A DNA stretch of 64,000 nucleotides from JAWLHJ01 sp039587535 (GTDB taxonomy: Bacteria > Gemmatimonadota > Gemmatimonadetes > Longimicrobiales > Gaopeijiaceae), in assembly GCA_039587535.1 (NCBI GenBank), contig JBDHIF010000007.1, forward strand, positions 76,961-140,960, written 5' to 3'. Under the pieces are notes generated by a model. It worked only from the letters and a program-made list of their open reading frames with translations, made no database searches and was not told the origin of the DNA. The first letter of the stretch is position 1; each line of letters starts with the position of its first letter. The translations under genes and the position numbers were made by a program. Positions 33,597 to 43,166 of this stretch are shown here, piece by piece.

Positions 33597-35833
33597 CAGG
33601 TCGCCGCGCCCTGTACCACCGCCAGAGCCGCGCGCACGATATCCTCGGGCTGAACGAGCACCGTGTCCGCCGCAGGCCCGAGCGGGACGAACGAGTCCGG
33701 AGCGCGCACGGATCTGAGCGCACCCCCGTAGCCGCTCTCGGCAAGGTCCGCCACCACCGCCTCGGCTATCCCACCGCCAGTTCGGCGGCACTCGTCCACG
33801 ACCAGCACCGCCGACGCCGACGCGGCCTCGCGACGGATCGCATCGAACGGCAACGGGTTGAGCCATCGCAGGTCAAGGACACGGGCGTCGACACCGTGTT
33901 TCGACGCCAGCTCGGCCCGTGCTCTCAGGCTCATGTGGAGCCCGTTCGCGTAGGAGACGATGAGAAGCTGCCCCTCGCCATACTGGCCGACCTCTCCGGG
34001 CAGCAGAACCTCGCCGGGTGAGGGATAGTCGAAGAGCCACGCTTCGTCACCCTCCTCGAGAAGATCCCGCTGATGGTAGAGGGCGATGGGCTCGAGGAAC
34101 GCCACGACCCTGCCGCATTCACGGGCTAAGGCGAGACACCCGCGCATCATCCGCACGGCGTCGTCACCGCGGCTTGGGACCGCGATGAGGAGCCCCGGGA
34201 TATCGCGAAGCCCGCCGATGGAGTTGTCGTTGTGGAAGTGTCCTCCGAACCCCTTCTGATAGGCGAGTCCCGCGATGCGGACCACCATGGGATTGCTGAA
34301 CTGCCCATTGCTGAAGAACTGGAGCGAAGATGCCTCACCCCGAAGCTGATCCACGGCGTTGTGCACATACGCCAGATACTGGATCTCCGGAACCGGCAGC
34401 AGTCCGAGAAGCCCCGAGCCCTGCGCAAGCCCGAGAATGGAAGTCTCGTCCAGATGCGTATCGAACACCCTGCTCTGGCCGAAACGCTTCTGCAGCCCCG
34501 CGGTCACGTAATAGACGCCACCCTTACGCCCCACGTCCTCGCCGAACACCAACACCTCGGGACGCTTGAGCATCTCGTCGGCCAGGCCGGCGCTGATGTG
34601 GGCGGCCATGGTCCGCTTCACGGGAGCCGTCACCTCCTCCGGCAGTTCCCCGTCCCAGAAGACCTTGCGACGCTCCTCGGGAACGGACACCTCCGCCGAG
34701 CTCCTGACGCGCGGCTCGTCGTACGGAGCCAGGGGTGCCATGACACGTTCAGCGGAATCCAGATGTCCACGCGACGCGGCCTCCTCACCGGCCGCGCGCA
34801 TACGCTGGGCGGTAGCGGCGACCAGAGCGGCCAGGTCTTCGGGTCCCGCCACGCCCAGCTCGATGAGGCGGCGGGCGTTGCGGAGCAAGGGATCCTGTGC
34901 CTCTGTGGCCTCGATCTCCTGACGAGACCGGTAGGCGGTCTCGATGTCGCTCCCGGCGTGGCCCCATAGCCTCACCGTGACCAACCGCAGGAACGTCGGC
35001 GCCCGCGTGGACCGGCACAGCTGGATGGCGTGCTCCACGCTGTCCCAGACCTCGTCCAGGTCCCCATCGGCTTCCACATATTTCATGTGGAGGTGTCCAC
35101 CGAAACTCTCCCGGATCCACCGCCGTGGGGTGTCGGTGCTGATGCCCAGTCCGTTGTCTTCGCACACGAAGAGAATCGGCATGGGATTGCCTCGCCGGCT
35201 TCCGTACCGCGCCGCCTGGAAGCCAGTCAGGGCCGTGGCGTGGTTCGCCGACGCGTCGCCGAAGGTGCAGCAGACCACTGCGTCTTCCGGGATTCCCGGA
35301 TCGAGCTCCATTCGCCGGGCCCGCCCCAGGGCGAAGGCCGTGCCCACTGCCTTGGGTAAGTGCGACGCGATGGTGCTGGTTTGCGGCGGGACCCAGAGCG
35401 CCCGGCTTCCCCACACCTTGTGGCGCCCCTCCGCCGTCGGGTCGTCCTCGCTCGCGCAGACCGACAACATCGTGTCGAAGGCCATGTCCAGCTCCGGCAG
35501 CTTCCGGCCCCGAGCCATCATGAGTCCGCCCGACCGATAGTGGAGGAAACACGGATCCGTGATCCGGAGGAGCGTTCCGACGACCGCGTTCTGCTCGTGG
35601 CCCGCCGACGAGATCGTATAGAAGCTCCGACCGGTCGACTTGAGACGACGGGCTTCCACATCGGCCATTCTGCTGAGGAGCTGATCCTCGTAGATGCCCA
35701 GCGCCAGACGTCCCGTGAGGGTTGTTCCGTGCCGGACCGGCTCGTCGGCGCCCACGCGGCGGTCGACGTTGGGCGCTTCAGAGAGGAACCGCTCGAGGTT
35801 CCCCTGTACGATCGATACCCGGTCCAAGCTCAT
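33596..35833 (-). CDS. Fused E1 alpha-beta 2-oxoacid dehydrogenase (ThDP-dependent)
   Basis: A single 745-residue chain carrying both E1 subunits of a branched-chain/2-oxoacid dehydrogenase. The alpha half has SAGHEQNAVVGTLLRITDPCF and the ThDP motif from FGDASANHAT to CEDNGLGIS. The beta half (from about residue 400) has VLVFGEDVGRKGGVYYVT, PEIQYLAYVHNAVDQ and the C-terminal transketolase domain (VLDLRWLNPLPFDA). No E2 or E3 gene is nearby. The ATG at 35833 overlaps the upstream lipoprotein stop by 4 bp. The acyl substrate is not deducible. Confidence 0.88.
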   Translation of the reverse strand: MSLDRVSIVQGNLERFLSEAPNVDRRVGADEPVRHGTTLTGRLALGIYEDQLLSRMADVEARRLKSTGRSFYTISSAGHEQNAVVGTLLRITDPCFLHYRSGGLMMARGRKLPELDMAFDTMLSVCASEDDPTAEGRHKVWGSRALWVPPQTSTIASHLPKAVGTAFALGRARRMELDPGIPEDAVVCCTFGDASANHATALTGFQAARYGSRRGNPMPILFVCEDNGLGISTDTPRRWIRESFGGHLHMKYVEADGDLDEVWDSVEHAIQLCRSTRAPTFLRLVTVRLWGHAGSDIETAYRSRQEIEATEAQDPLLRNARRLIELGVAGPEDLAALVAATAQRMRAAGEEAASRGHLDSAERVMAPLAPYDEPRVRSSAEVSVPEERRKVFWDGELPEEVTAPVKRTMAAHISAGLADEMLKRPEVLVFGEDVGRKGGVYYVTAGLQKRFGQSRVFDTHLDETSILGLAQGSGLLGLLPVPEIQYLAYVHNAVDQLRGEASSLQFFSNGQFSNPMVVRIAGLAYQKGFGGHFHNDNSIGGLRDIPGLLIAVPSRGDDAVRMMRGCLALARECGRVVAFLEPIALYHQRDLLEEGDEAWLFDYPSPGEVLLPGEVGQYGEGQLLIVSYANGLHMSLRARAELASKHGVDARVLDLRWLNPLPFDAIRREAASASAVLVVDECRRTGGGIAEAVVADLAESGYGGALRSVRAPDSFVPLGPAADTVLVQPEDIVRAALAVVQGAAT

Positions 35834-36666
35834 GCGCCCCCCTGGAGCTGCTCGGCGGCGCGCAACCCCGCGGACCGCACGGCCCGCGCCACCGCCAGCG
35901 TGTAACTGTCCACGAACCACTGCCCCTCTTCCGATGCGTACTCTGCCGTCGCACGACGAATCAGTTGGTCGGGCGCCGGGGCGTAACCATGGAGCAGCCG
36001 TATGACCCCCGCGCCGTGGCTGTTGACCTGCGCGAGCTCGAGCTCGTCTCCCGATAGTGGCTCAAAGGGGCCCACGGTGCCCGGGCGCATGGCGTCCACG
36101 ACGCTATAAGACGCTTCCCGCAGCGCCTCCTGTACCAGGACGAAGAAGAGACCTTCCCCTCTGGCTTCCCCCCAGGCCGAGACGAGCTGGATGCGAGCCT
36201 CCGAGGGCGGCTCGTCAGTCATCTCCGCGGCGTACTCCTGCAGGCTCTGCTCCGGCTCGTACTCCTCTCCGATCCGTCGCACGGCGGCGGTCGCCCCACC
36301 TTCCATCCACTCGAGCACGCGCGTCGTGGCTTCCAGAGTGGCCTCGGCGAGGAGCTCGTCGTGTACGTCCGCCCTGAGCGACCCGTAGTCGAAGGCTGAA
36401 TAGACGGCATCGACGAGGTCTTCCAACTCGGCGTCGCTGGGGTCCCCGATCATGATCGCCACCTGGCGGGTGAATGCTCTGGCGCGGGCCCCGAGCACCC
36501 CTTCCAGTTCCGAGAGCTCGAGGAGCCGGTGCAAATTCGCGGAGAGCGCCTCGCCCTCCGGTGGTGGTTCCGGAGCAGGGAGCGACGACCCACCGCCGCA
36601 GGCCGCGAATACGGCCAGAAGCGGGAGCGCCGACGAGAGCTTCCACCTTTGCATACGAGTACCCAT
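35830..36666 (-). CDS. Putative lipoprotein, unknown function
   Basis: 278 residues with a lipoprotein signal (LSSALPLLAVFAAC, Cys at about residue 23, then GGGSSLPAPEPPP linker). The remainder is predicted helical and acidic (AFTRQVAIMIGDPSDAELEDLVDAVYSAF, EYAAEMTDEPPSEARIQLVS). No family is recognised. It is divergent from the penicillin acylase across 180 bp, in which I see no clear promoter motif. Confidence 0.75.
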   Translation of the reverse strand: MGTRMQRWKLSSALPLLAVFAACGGGSSLPAPEPPPEGEALSANLHRLLELSELEGVLGARARAFTRQVAIMIGDPSDAELEDLVDAVYSAFDYGSLRADVHDELLAEATLEATTRVLEWMEGGATAAVRRIGEEYEPEQSLQEYAAEMTDEPPSEARIQLVSAWGEARGEGLFFVLVQEALREASYSVVDAMRPGTVGPFEPLSGDELELAQVNSHGAGVIRLLHGYAPAPDQLIRRATAEYASEEGQWFVDSYTLAVARAVRSAGLRAAEQLQGGA

Positions 36667-36849
36667 TTGGACGGAGCCTTGAAGTGTGCGAGAACCTTAC
36701 CCAAGGCGCTCCGACTGCGACACCCCGAAACACAGGAGGACGGCCGGGGCGACGAATTCCCATACGCTCGGCGAGGTAGCCGTCCCCCGGGCACCTCCCT
36801 TAAGATGCGAGCTCCGATGCCTGTCTAGTACCTGTCCCGGATGGCCCCA

Positions 36850-39126
36850 ATGAAGAAGCTCCTCACCGTACTCACGATCACGCTCGCAGCGTGCACCTCG
36901 CCAGGTCTGGAAGAGGCGCGTTGGGAAGCCCGGGCCGACAACGTGACCATCACCAGGGATGAGTGGGGCATCGCGCATGTGGATGGTCGCACCGATGCGG
37001 ACGCCGTCTTCGGGATGATCTACGCGCAAGCTGAAGACGACTTAAACCGCATCGAGGTCAACTACCTGAACGCCATGGGACGCCTCGCCGAGGCGGAGGG
37101 AGAGGCAGAGATCTGGCGGGACCTCCGCATGCGCCTGTTCATCGACCCGGACGAGATGCAGGCACTCTACGCCTCGAGCCCCGCCTGGCTCCGGGAGCTC
37201 ATGGACGCCTGGGCCGATGGTCTCAACTACTTCCTCCACACGCACCCGGACGTGGAGCCCCGCGTGATCGATCGGTGGGAGCCCTGGATGGCGCTCACGT
37301 TCACCGAGGGGAGCATCGGTGGCGACATCGAGCGGGTGAGCCTGACACAGCTCGCTGAGTTCTACGGGGATGATCCGGAGGCCCGGCTCCGCGCGACAGT
37401 CGCCGCTGAGGAGGCCGCGCGCCCGCGGGGCGTGTCTCCACCTACCGACCTCGGAGGAGCGTCGCCGCGAGCTAGGACCTCCTTGGTGGCAAGCGGACTC
37501 CTGCCGCGGGACCCGGACGATCCGCGCGCCGAGCCGTCCGGCTCGAATGGCTTCGCGATCGCCCCCGAGAATACCGTCGACGGGCATGCGCTCCTGCTCA
37601 TCAACCCGCACACGTCGTTCTTCTTCCGCTCGGAGCTGCACATGACGAGCGACGAAGGGCTCAACGCATATGGCGCTGTCACCTGGGGTCAGTTTTTCGT
37701 CTACCAGGGGTTCAACGAGACGGCGGGCTGGATGCACACGTCCAGCGGTGTGGACAACATCGACGAGTACCTGGAGCGGGTGATTCCGGACGGTGATTCA
37801 CTGGTCTACGAGCATGGCGACACCCGCCGGCCTCTGAAGGCGAGAGACGTCACCATCCGGTACCGCACGAGCAGCGGGATGAGGGAACGGACCTTCACGG
37901 CGTACCGGACTCACCACGGCCCCGTCGTGCGCGAGGCCGACGGCCGCTGGATCTCCGTGAGCCTGATGGAGAATCCCCAGGAAGCCCTGCAGCAGTCCTA
38001 TCTTCGGACCAAGGCGGAGAACCTCGAGGCGTTCCTGGAGGTGATGGAGCGGCACACCAACTCCTCCAACAACACGGTCTACGCCGACGCCGAAGGCAAC
38101 ATTGCTTACCTGCATAGCAACTTCATCCCGCAGCGCGATACCGGGTTCGATTGGTCCCGCCCGGTCGACGGGACGGACCCCGCAAGCGATTGGGGTCCGC
38201 CCACGGCCATCGAGGACAGCCCCAACGTCGTCAATCCACCCAACGGATGGGTCCAGAACACGAACAACTGGCCGTACTCGGCCGCTGGCCCCTACAGCCC
38301 AAGGCGAGAAGACTACCCGGCCTACGTGGACCGGTACGGCGAGAACGCCCGGGGACTCAGCGCGCTGCGGCTCATCCCGGATCGTTCGGACTTCACGCTC
38401 GAGGGTCTCCGTGAGGCGGCCTACGACAGCTACCTGACGGCTTTCGCCGCCCTGGTGCCCTCCCTGGTGGACGCATGGGATGCGCTTCCCGCCGCGAGCC
38501 CACTCCGCGAAGGGCTGGACGAGCCCATGGCGGAGCTCCGGACCTGGGATTTCCGCTGGGGCGTGAGATCGGTGCCGACCTCACTGGCTGTATACTGGGG
38601 AGAGGCGCTGCTCGATGCGATCGGGGATCAGGCCCGGGCAGTCGGCATCAGCAGCACACAGTACGCCGAGACCCTCGCCTCACCCGAACAGCACGTCACC
38701 GCGCTCTCCGCGGCCGTCCAGCGGTTGACCGACGACTTCGGGCACTGGCGCACGCCCTGGGGCGAGATCAACCGCTTCCAGCGGCTCACGGGCGCCATCC
38801 AGCAGCCGTTCAACGACGATGGGCCCAGCACCGCCGTTGGCTTCACTTCGTCACGATGGGGATCCTTGGCGTCGTTCGGCGCCCGGACCTACCCCGGGAC
38901 CGTACGGCGGTACGGCACGAGTGGAAACAGCTTTGTGGCCGTGGTCGAGTTCGGCGACTCCGTTCGGGCGGTGGCGGTGACGGCGGGGGGAGAGAGCGGC
39001 GACCCGGATTCACCCCACTTCGACGATCAGACGCAGCTTTATGCCGACGGAGACCTCCGTCCCGTCCATTTCTACCCCGATGACATCGCCGAGCACGCTG
39101 AGCGCACCTATCGGCCCGGAAGCTGA
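36850..39126 (+). CDS. Penicillin/AHL acylase-family lipoprotein (Ntn hydrolase)
   Basis: 758 residues from the ATG at 36850 (an ATG 9 bp upstream is possible). Lipobox LAAC at about residue 14. The alpha chain has VTITRDEWGIAHVDGRTDADAVFGMIYAQAEDDLNR. After a variable linker the autoprocessing site SGSNGFAIAPENTVDGH supplies the catalytic Ser of the beta chain, followed by LLINPHT, GWMHTSSGVDN and NNTVYADAEGNIAY. The family hydrolyses amide-linked acyl groups (penicillin G, acyl-homoserine lactones and others). It is a monocistronic plus-strand gene convergent with the D-aminoacylase gene. Confidence 0.9.
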   Translation: MKKLLTVLTITLAACTSPGLEEARWEARADNVTITRDEWGIAHVDGRTDADAVFGMIYAQAEDDLNRIEVNYLNAMGRLAEAEGEAEIWRDLRMRLFIDPDEMQALYASSPAWLRELMDAWADGLNYFLHTHPDVEPRVIDRWEPWMALTFTEGSIGGDIERVSLTQLAEFYGDDPEARLRATVAAEEAARPRGVSPPTDLGGASPRARTSLVASGLLPRDPDDPRAEPSGSNGFAIAPENTVDGHALLLINPHTSFFFRSELHMTSDEGLNAYGAVTWGQFFVYQGFNETAGWMHTSSGVDNIDEYLERVIPDGDSLVYEHGDTRRPLKARDVTIRYRTSSGMRERTFTAYRTHHGPVVREADGRWISVSLMENPQEALQQSYLRTKAENLEAFLEVMERHTNSSNNTVYADAEGNIAYLHSNFIPQRDTGFDWSRPVDGTDPASDWGPPTAIEDSPNVVNPPNGWVQNTNNWPYSAAGPYSPRREDYPAYVDRYGENARGLSALRLIPDRSDFTLEGLREAAYDSYLTAFAALVPSLVDAWDALPAASPLREGLDEPMAELRTWDFRWGVRSVPTSLAVYWGEALLDAIGDQARAVGISSTQYAETLASPEQHVTALSAAVQRLTDDFGHWRTPWGEINRFQRLTGAIQQPFNDDGPSTAVGFTSSRWGSLASFGARTYPGTVRRYGTSGNSFVAVVEFGDSVRAVAVTAGGESGDPDSPHFDDQTQLYADGDLRPVHFYPDDIAEHAERTYRPGS

Positions 39127-39210
39127 ACCCTCTGCCCGTGCTCCCCGGCCCGAGGCTCTTGTTGGTCCCAGGAAGGCTCCCGTGGACCATCTGCTGACCT
39201 CATCGGGCGA

Positions 39211-40821
39211 TCAGCGTTTGAGGAGGACCTCACCCGCCAGCGTTCCGGTGAAGTCACCATCGGTCACCGCGAGCCGGCCATTCACGAGCACGTGCACCAT
39301 GCCTTGCGAGAGTTGGTGCGGATCGGTGAAGGTCGCAGGCGTGTGCACGCGCGCCAGGTCGAACACCACCAGGTCCGCTACGGCCCCGATCCGGATCTCC
39401 CCACGGTCCGGCATCCGGTACACCTGAGCCGGGAGGGACGTCATGGTGCGGATCGCCTCCTCCAGGGAGATCACACCCTCCTCGCGCACGTAGGTCTCCA
39501 GCTTCCGAGTGAAGGCGCCATAGGACCGCGGGTGGGGCACGCCTTCGCCCAATGGCACCAGCCCACCGTCCGAAGCCGTCATCGTCGTACCGTGCTCCAT
39601 GATGAGGACCACGTCCTCCTCGGCCATGTTGTGCGACACGATGCTCGGGGAGCCCTGGCGGAAAAGGCCTACAGCGGCGTTGATCGCGTCGGAGCCGAGC
39701 TCGGCAGCCACTGCGGCAAGGGTGCGTCCCTCGATCCCGGGGTCCTGCGGGAACCTCCGGAACTGGATACGGTCCGCGCCACCGCGTCGGGCGAGGTTTT
39801 CCGACATGGCCTCCCGGATCCGGCGCAGGTCGGCGGGCCGGGACAGGCGCGCGCGTAGCGAGTCAGCCCCGCCGGCCTGGGCCCAACGTGGCAAGAGCGC
39901 GGCGGAGAGGCTGGTCGCCGATGCAGTATAGGGATACTGGTCCATGTACACCTCGACGCCGTCGGCCCGAGCCCGCTCCAGCCGCCGTATGAGCGCCAGT
40001 GAATAGCCCCACACGTCCGGTCCGAGAGCCTTGGCGTGAGACCACACCCCGGGAAGGCGGGCCTCACGAGCCACCGTCACGACCTCATCCACGGCCGCGG
40101 CGACCCCGATCGTGTAGGTGGACTCGTCCCGGATGTGGCTTTGATAAGCACCTCCGAACTCGGCGGCCACACGGGCGAGCTCCACGAGCTCCCGCGTGTC
40201 GGAATAGCTTCCCGGGGCGTAGAACGGGCCGCTGGACAGTCCCCAGGCCCCTTCAGTCATACCTTTGCGCACCAGGCGCCGCATTCGGTCCAGATCTTCC
40301 TCAGTCGCCAGCCGGTCTTCCATACCCAACACGGCCCGCCGGATGGATCCGTGCGGCACGAGCTGCGCCACGTTCACGCCTAGGCCATACGCACGCAGCG
40401 CTCGCCGCTGGGCAGCCAGGTCGACCGGTCCGCCGCCATCAGGATTCGCGAAAATGGTCGTGACTCCCTGGGCGAGGAGCGGGCGCCCGTGGCTGAGCTG
40501 GGCGGTGGCCAGCCCGGCGGCGGCGTGGGAGTGGGTATCGATGAAGCCCGGAGCGACGTAAAGGCCGGCCGCGTCCAGGACCCGTGACGCCTGCGCTTCA
40601 CTGAGATCCCCGACCGCCGCGATCCGTCCGGCGACGATCGCTACATCAGCTTTGAACCACGGATTCCCCGCTCCATCCAGGACCCGACCACCCCGAAGCA
40701 AAACGTCGTAGCGAGCCTCCGCGTCTTGGGCGTGCACTCCTCCAGCCATTCCCTCAAAGAGGCACGCCACGAGGATGACGGACAGCCTCGAGGTCCTGAA
40801 ACGGAACGCGCAAAACGACAT
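39211..40821 (-). CDS. N-acyl-D-amino-acid deacylase / D-aminoacylase family amidohydrolase
   Basis: 536 residues with a signal peptide ending near VHAQ, so exported. The amidohydrolase features are APGFIDTHSHAAAGLATAQ (HxH metal site), LSSGPFYAPGSYSDTRELVEL, YQSHIRDE, the late metal Asp in TTMTASDGGLVPLGEG and the C-terminal composite strand (IRIGAVADLVVFDLARVHTPATF). Family members deacylate N-acyl-D-amino acids; dihydropyrimidinase-like activities are possible. It converges with the acylase gene across 84 bp. Confidence 0.88.
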   Translation of the reverse strand: MSFCAFRFRTSRLSVILVACLFEGMAGGVHAQDAEARYDVLLRGGRVLDGAGNPWFKADVAIVAGRIAAVGDLSEAQASRVLDAAGLYVAPGFIDTHSHAAAGLATAQLSHGRPLLAQGVTTIFANPDGGGPVDLAAQRRALRAYGLGVNVAQLVPHGSIRRAVLGMEDRLATEEDLDRMRRLVRKGMTEGAWGLSSGPFYAPGSYSDTRELVELARVAAEFGGAYQSHIRDESTYTIGVAAAVDEVVTVAREARLPGVWSHAKALGPDVWGYSLALIRRLERARADGVEVYMDQYPYTASATSLSAALLPRWAQAGGADSLRARLSRPADLRRIREAMSENLARRGGADRIQFRRFPQDPGIEGRTLAAVAAELGSDAINAAVGLFRQGSPSIVSHNMAEEDVVLIMEHGTTMTASDGGLVPLGEGVPHPRSYGAFTRKLETYVREEGVISLEEAIRTMTSLPAQVYRMPDRGEIRIGAVADLVVFDLARVHTPATFTDPHQLSQGMVHVLVNGRLAVTDGDFTGTLAGEVLLKR

Positions 40822-40925
40822 TGGGCGGCCAAGATTGAAAGGATTATTGGCTGGATGCCGGCCAACGTGTCCTCATTCGTCCCGACCGGCAAGCGTCTAG
40901 GACTGGCTCTGAGACCCGGACGTGC

Positions 40926-40962
40926 GAACGGGCCCGGCCGCGTGTCGCGACCGAGCCCGTTC
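40926..40962 (-). terminator. Terminator-like hairpin after groEL
   Basis: Arms GAACGGGC (40926-40933) and GCCCGTTC (40955-40962), extended inward by CGG/CCG pairs after a mismatch. It begins 25 bp after the groEL stop. There is no strong T-tract, but the position fits the end of the groESL transcript. Confidence 0.6.
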
Positions 40963-40987
40963 CAGCAACTCCGAGGAGCTGAGGCGT

Positions 40988-42622
40988 CTAGTACATCCCG
41001 CCCATGCCACCACCCGGCATACCGCCCGGAGCAGCAGGCTCGTCCTCGGGGACGTCCACGACCACGGCTTCAGTGGTCAGGAGCAGCCCGGCGATCGACG
41101 AAGCGTTCTGAAGGGCCGTGCGCACGACCTTCGTCGGGTCGATGACACCGGCCTTCACGAGATCCTCGTACTTGTCGTCCTGGGCGTTGTACCCGAAGCC
41201 ACCCTCACCGTCACGGACCGTGGCGACCACGATGCTGCCCTCGACGCCTGCGTTGATCGCGATCTGGCGGATCGGATGCTCCAGCGCCCGGCGGAGGATC
41301 TGCACACCGATGTTCTCGTCCTCACGGTCGAGCGTGAACTTCTCCAAAGTGCTCTGGGCACGCAGAAGCGCCACGCCACCTCCGGGCACGATGCCTTCCT
41401 CCACGGCCGCGCGGGTCGCGTGGAGCGCGTCCTCGACCAGAGCCTTCTTCTCCTTCATCTCGGACTCGGTCGCAGCCCCGACGTGGATCACGGCCACACC
41501 GCCAGCGAGCTTCGCGAGACGCTCCTGGAGCTTCTCCCGATCGTAGTCCGACGTGCTCTTGTCGATCTGCATCCGGATCTCCTCGATCCGGCCCTTGATC
41601 TGGTCGGCGTCACCGCCACCGTCGATGATGGTGGTGTTATCCTTGTCGATGACGACGCGCTTGGCTTCACCCAGGTCGGAAAGAACAGCGTTCTCGAGCT
41701 TGAAGCCGACGTCCTCGGAGATCACCTGCCCACCCGTCAGGGTGGCGATGTCCTGCAGCATGGCCTTGCGCCGATCACCGAAGCCCGGCGCCTTGACCGC
41801 CGCCACCTTCAGCGTGCCGCGGAGCTTGTTCACGACGAGCGTGGCCAAAGCCTCGCCCTCGACCTCTTCCGACACGATGAGGAGGGGACGACCACCCTGG
41901 GCCACCTTCTCCAACACCGGGAGGAGATCCTTCATGGCACTGATCTTCTTGTCGTAGATCAGGATCATTGGATCATCCAGAACGGCTTCCATCCGCTCGG
42001 GGTCCGTCACGAAGTAAGGCGACAGGTAGCCGCGGTCGAACTGCATACCCTCCACGGTCTCCAGAGTCGTCTCGAGGCCGCGAGCCTCCTCGACCGTGAT
42101 GACCCCGTCCTTGCCGACCTTGTCCATCGCATCAGCGATGAGATCACCGATCTCCTTGGTGTTGTTCGCGGAGATGGCGCCAACCTGAGCGATCTCCTTC
42201 TTGCCCTTGGTGGGAGTCGAGAGCTTTCTGAGCTCCTCGACGACCTGCTCCACCGCCTTGTCGATACCGCGGCGGATGCCCATCGGGTTCGTTCCGGCGG
42301 TGACGTTCTTCAGGCCTTCGCCGAAGATCGCCTGGGCCAACACGGTGGCCGTGGTCGTACCGTCACCGGCCACGTCGGAGGTCTTCGTCGCGACCTCCTT
42401 CACCATCTGGGCACCCATGTTTTCAATCGCGTCGTCCAGCTCGATCTCCTTCGCCACCGACACACCGTCCTTCGTAACGGTCGGGGCTCCAAATTTCCGA
42501 TCCAGGACCACATTCCGCCCCTTGGGGCCGAGGGTCACCTTCACGGCACGAGCGAGCTGATCGACACCCGACTTGAGGCGCGCACGCGCCTCGACGTCGA
42601 ACTCGAGCTCTTTAGCTGCCAT
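40988..42622 (-). CDS. groEL: Chaperonin GroEL
   Basis: 60-kDa chaperonin, 544 residues. It has the ATP-binding blocks (VTLGPKGRNVVLDRKFG, GDGTTTATVLAQAI), the chaperonin signature near AAVEEGIVPGGGVALL and the flexible C-terminal GGM tail (PGGMPGGGMGGMY). It lies 30 bp downstream of groES and is controlled by the promoter and CIRCE upstream of groES. Confidence 0.99.
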   Translation of the reverse strand: MAAKELEFDVEARARLKSGVDQLARAVKVTLGPKGRNVVLDRKFGAPTVTKDGVSVAKEIELDDAIENMGAQMVKEVATKTSDVAGDGTTTATVLAQAIFGEGLKNVTAGTNPMGIRRGIDKAVEQVVEELRKLSTPTKGKKEIAQVGAISANNTKEIGDLIADAMDKVGKDGVITVEEARGLETTLETVEGMQFDRGYLSPYFVTDPERMEAVLDDPMILIYDKKISAMKDLLPVLEKVAQGGRPLLIVSEEVEGEALATLVVNKLRGTLKVAAVKAPGFGDRRKAMLQDIATLTGGQVISEDVGFKLENAVLSDLGEAKRVVIDKDNTTIIDGGGDADQIKGRIEEIRMQIDKSTSDYDREKLQERLAKLAGGVAVIHVGAATESEMKEKKALVEDALHATRAAVEEGIVPGGGVALLRAQSTLEKFTLDREDENIGVQILRRALEHPIRQIAINAGVEGSIVVATVRDGEGGFGYNAQDDKYEDLVKAGVIDPTKVVRTALQNASSIAGLLLTTEAVVVDVPEDEPAAPGGMPGGGMGGMY

Positions 42623-42652
42623 GAGTCGTATCTCCTATTCGTCGATTTGCGC

Positions 42653-42961
42653 TTAAGAAATGACCGCGAGGATATCCGCTTCACGGAGGATCAGGTACTC
42701 CGCCCCGTCCAGCGTGACATCCGTGCCGCTGTACTTACCGTACAGGACCTTGTCGCCAACCTCCACGTCCAGCTTGAGCCGAGTGCCGTCTTCCGACAAA
42801 CGACCGGGGCCAACCGCGACGATCTCGCCTTGAGAAGGCTTCTCCTTCGCGGTGTCAGGGATGTAGATCCCGCCGCGCATCTCCTCGCCTTCCTGCGCGG
42901 GAGCTACCACGACTCGGTCAGCCAACGGCTTGACCTTCGGTGCGCCGTTCTTTTTAGCCAT
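42653..42961 (-). CDS. groES: Co-chaperonin GroES
   Basis: 102 residues with the GroES fold (VKPLADRVVVAPAQEGEEMRGGIYIPDTAKEKPSQGEIVAVG), mobile loop included and C-terminal EYLILREADILAVI. The ATG is preceded by GGAGG at 4 nt. It is the first gene of groES-groEL. Confidence 0.98.
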   Translation of the reverse strand: MAKKNGAPKVKPLADRVVVAPAQEGEEMRGGIYIPDTAKEKPSQGEIVAVGPGRLSEDGTRLKLDVEVGDKVLYGKYSGTDVTLDGAEYLILREADILAVIS

Positions 42962-43013
42962 CAGGCCTCCTTACGCTTGCTAGGGCCGTGACCATGAGGG
43001 TGATCACCAGGTG

Positions 43014-43040
43014 TTAGCACTCGTCGATGGTGAGTGCTAA
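43014..43040 (-). promoter_or_regulatory. CIRCE operator (HrcA-binding)
   Basis: TTAGCACTC at 43014-43022 and GAGTGCTAA at 43032-43040 separated by exactly 9 nt: a perfect match to the CIRCE consensus. It lies 53 bp upstream of groES and directly downstream of the -10 element, so HrcA would block transcription start. HrcA itself is not in the window. Confidence 0.97.
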
Positions 43041-43048
43041 CGTCGAGA

Positions 43049-43078
43049 ATAATCTGGGGCGTCCTTCCCGTGTGTCAA
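43049..43078 (-). promoter_or_regulatory. Promoter of groESL
   Basis: On the minus strand TTGACA (43073-43078, perfect -35) is followed after 18 nt by GATTAT (43049-43054, 4 of 6 -10 bases). CIRCE starts about 8 nt beyond the -10, overlapping the expected +1. Confidence 0.75.
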
Positions 43079-43166
43079 CCTGCTGCGCAAAGGAACGTCG
43101 GCCCGCTGGGACGCGAAGATGCGCCCTGGCCCGTGCCTACTGGCCGGGCATTATCTCCCTTCCGGC

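Noticed and set aside
40922..42991. 689-residue plus-strand frame opposite groEL/groES
   Set aside because: It mirrors groEL codons on the other strand, shows no family motif and crosses groEL, the intergenic region and groES. Long antisense frames are expected in high-GC DNA.
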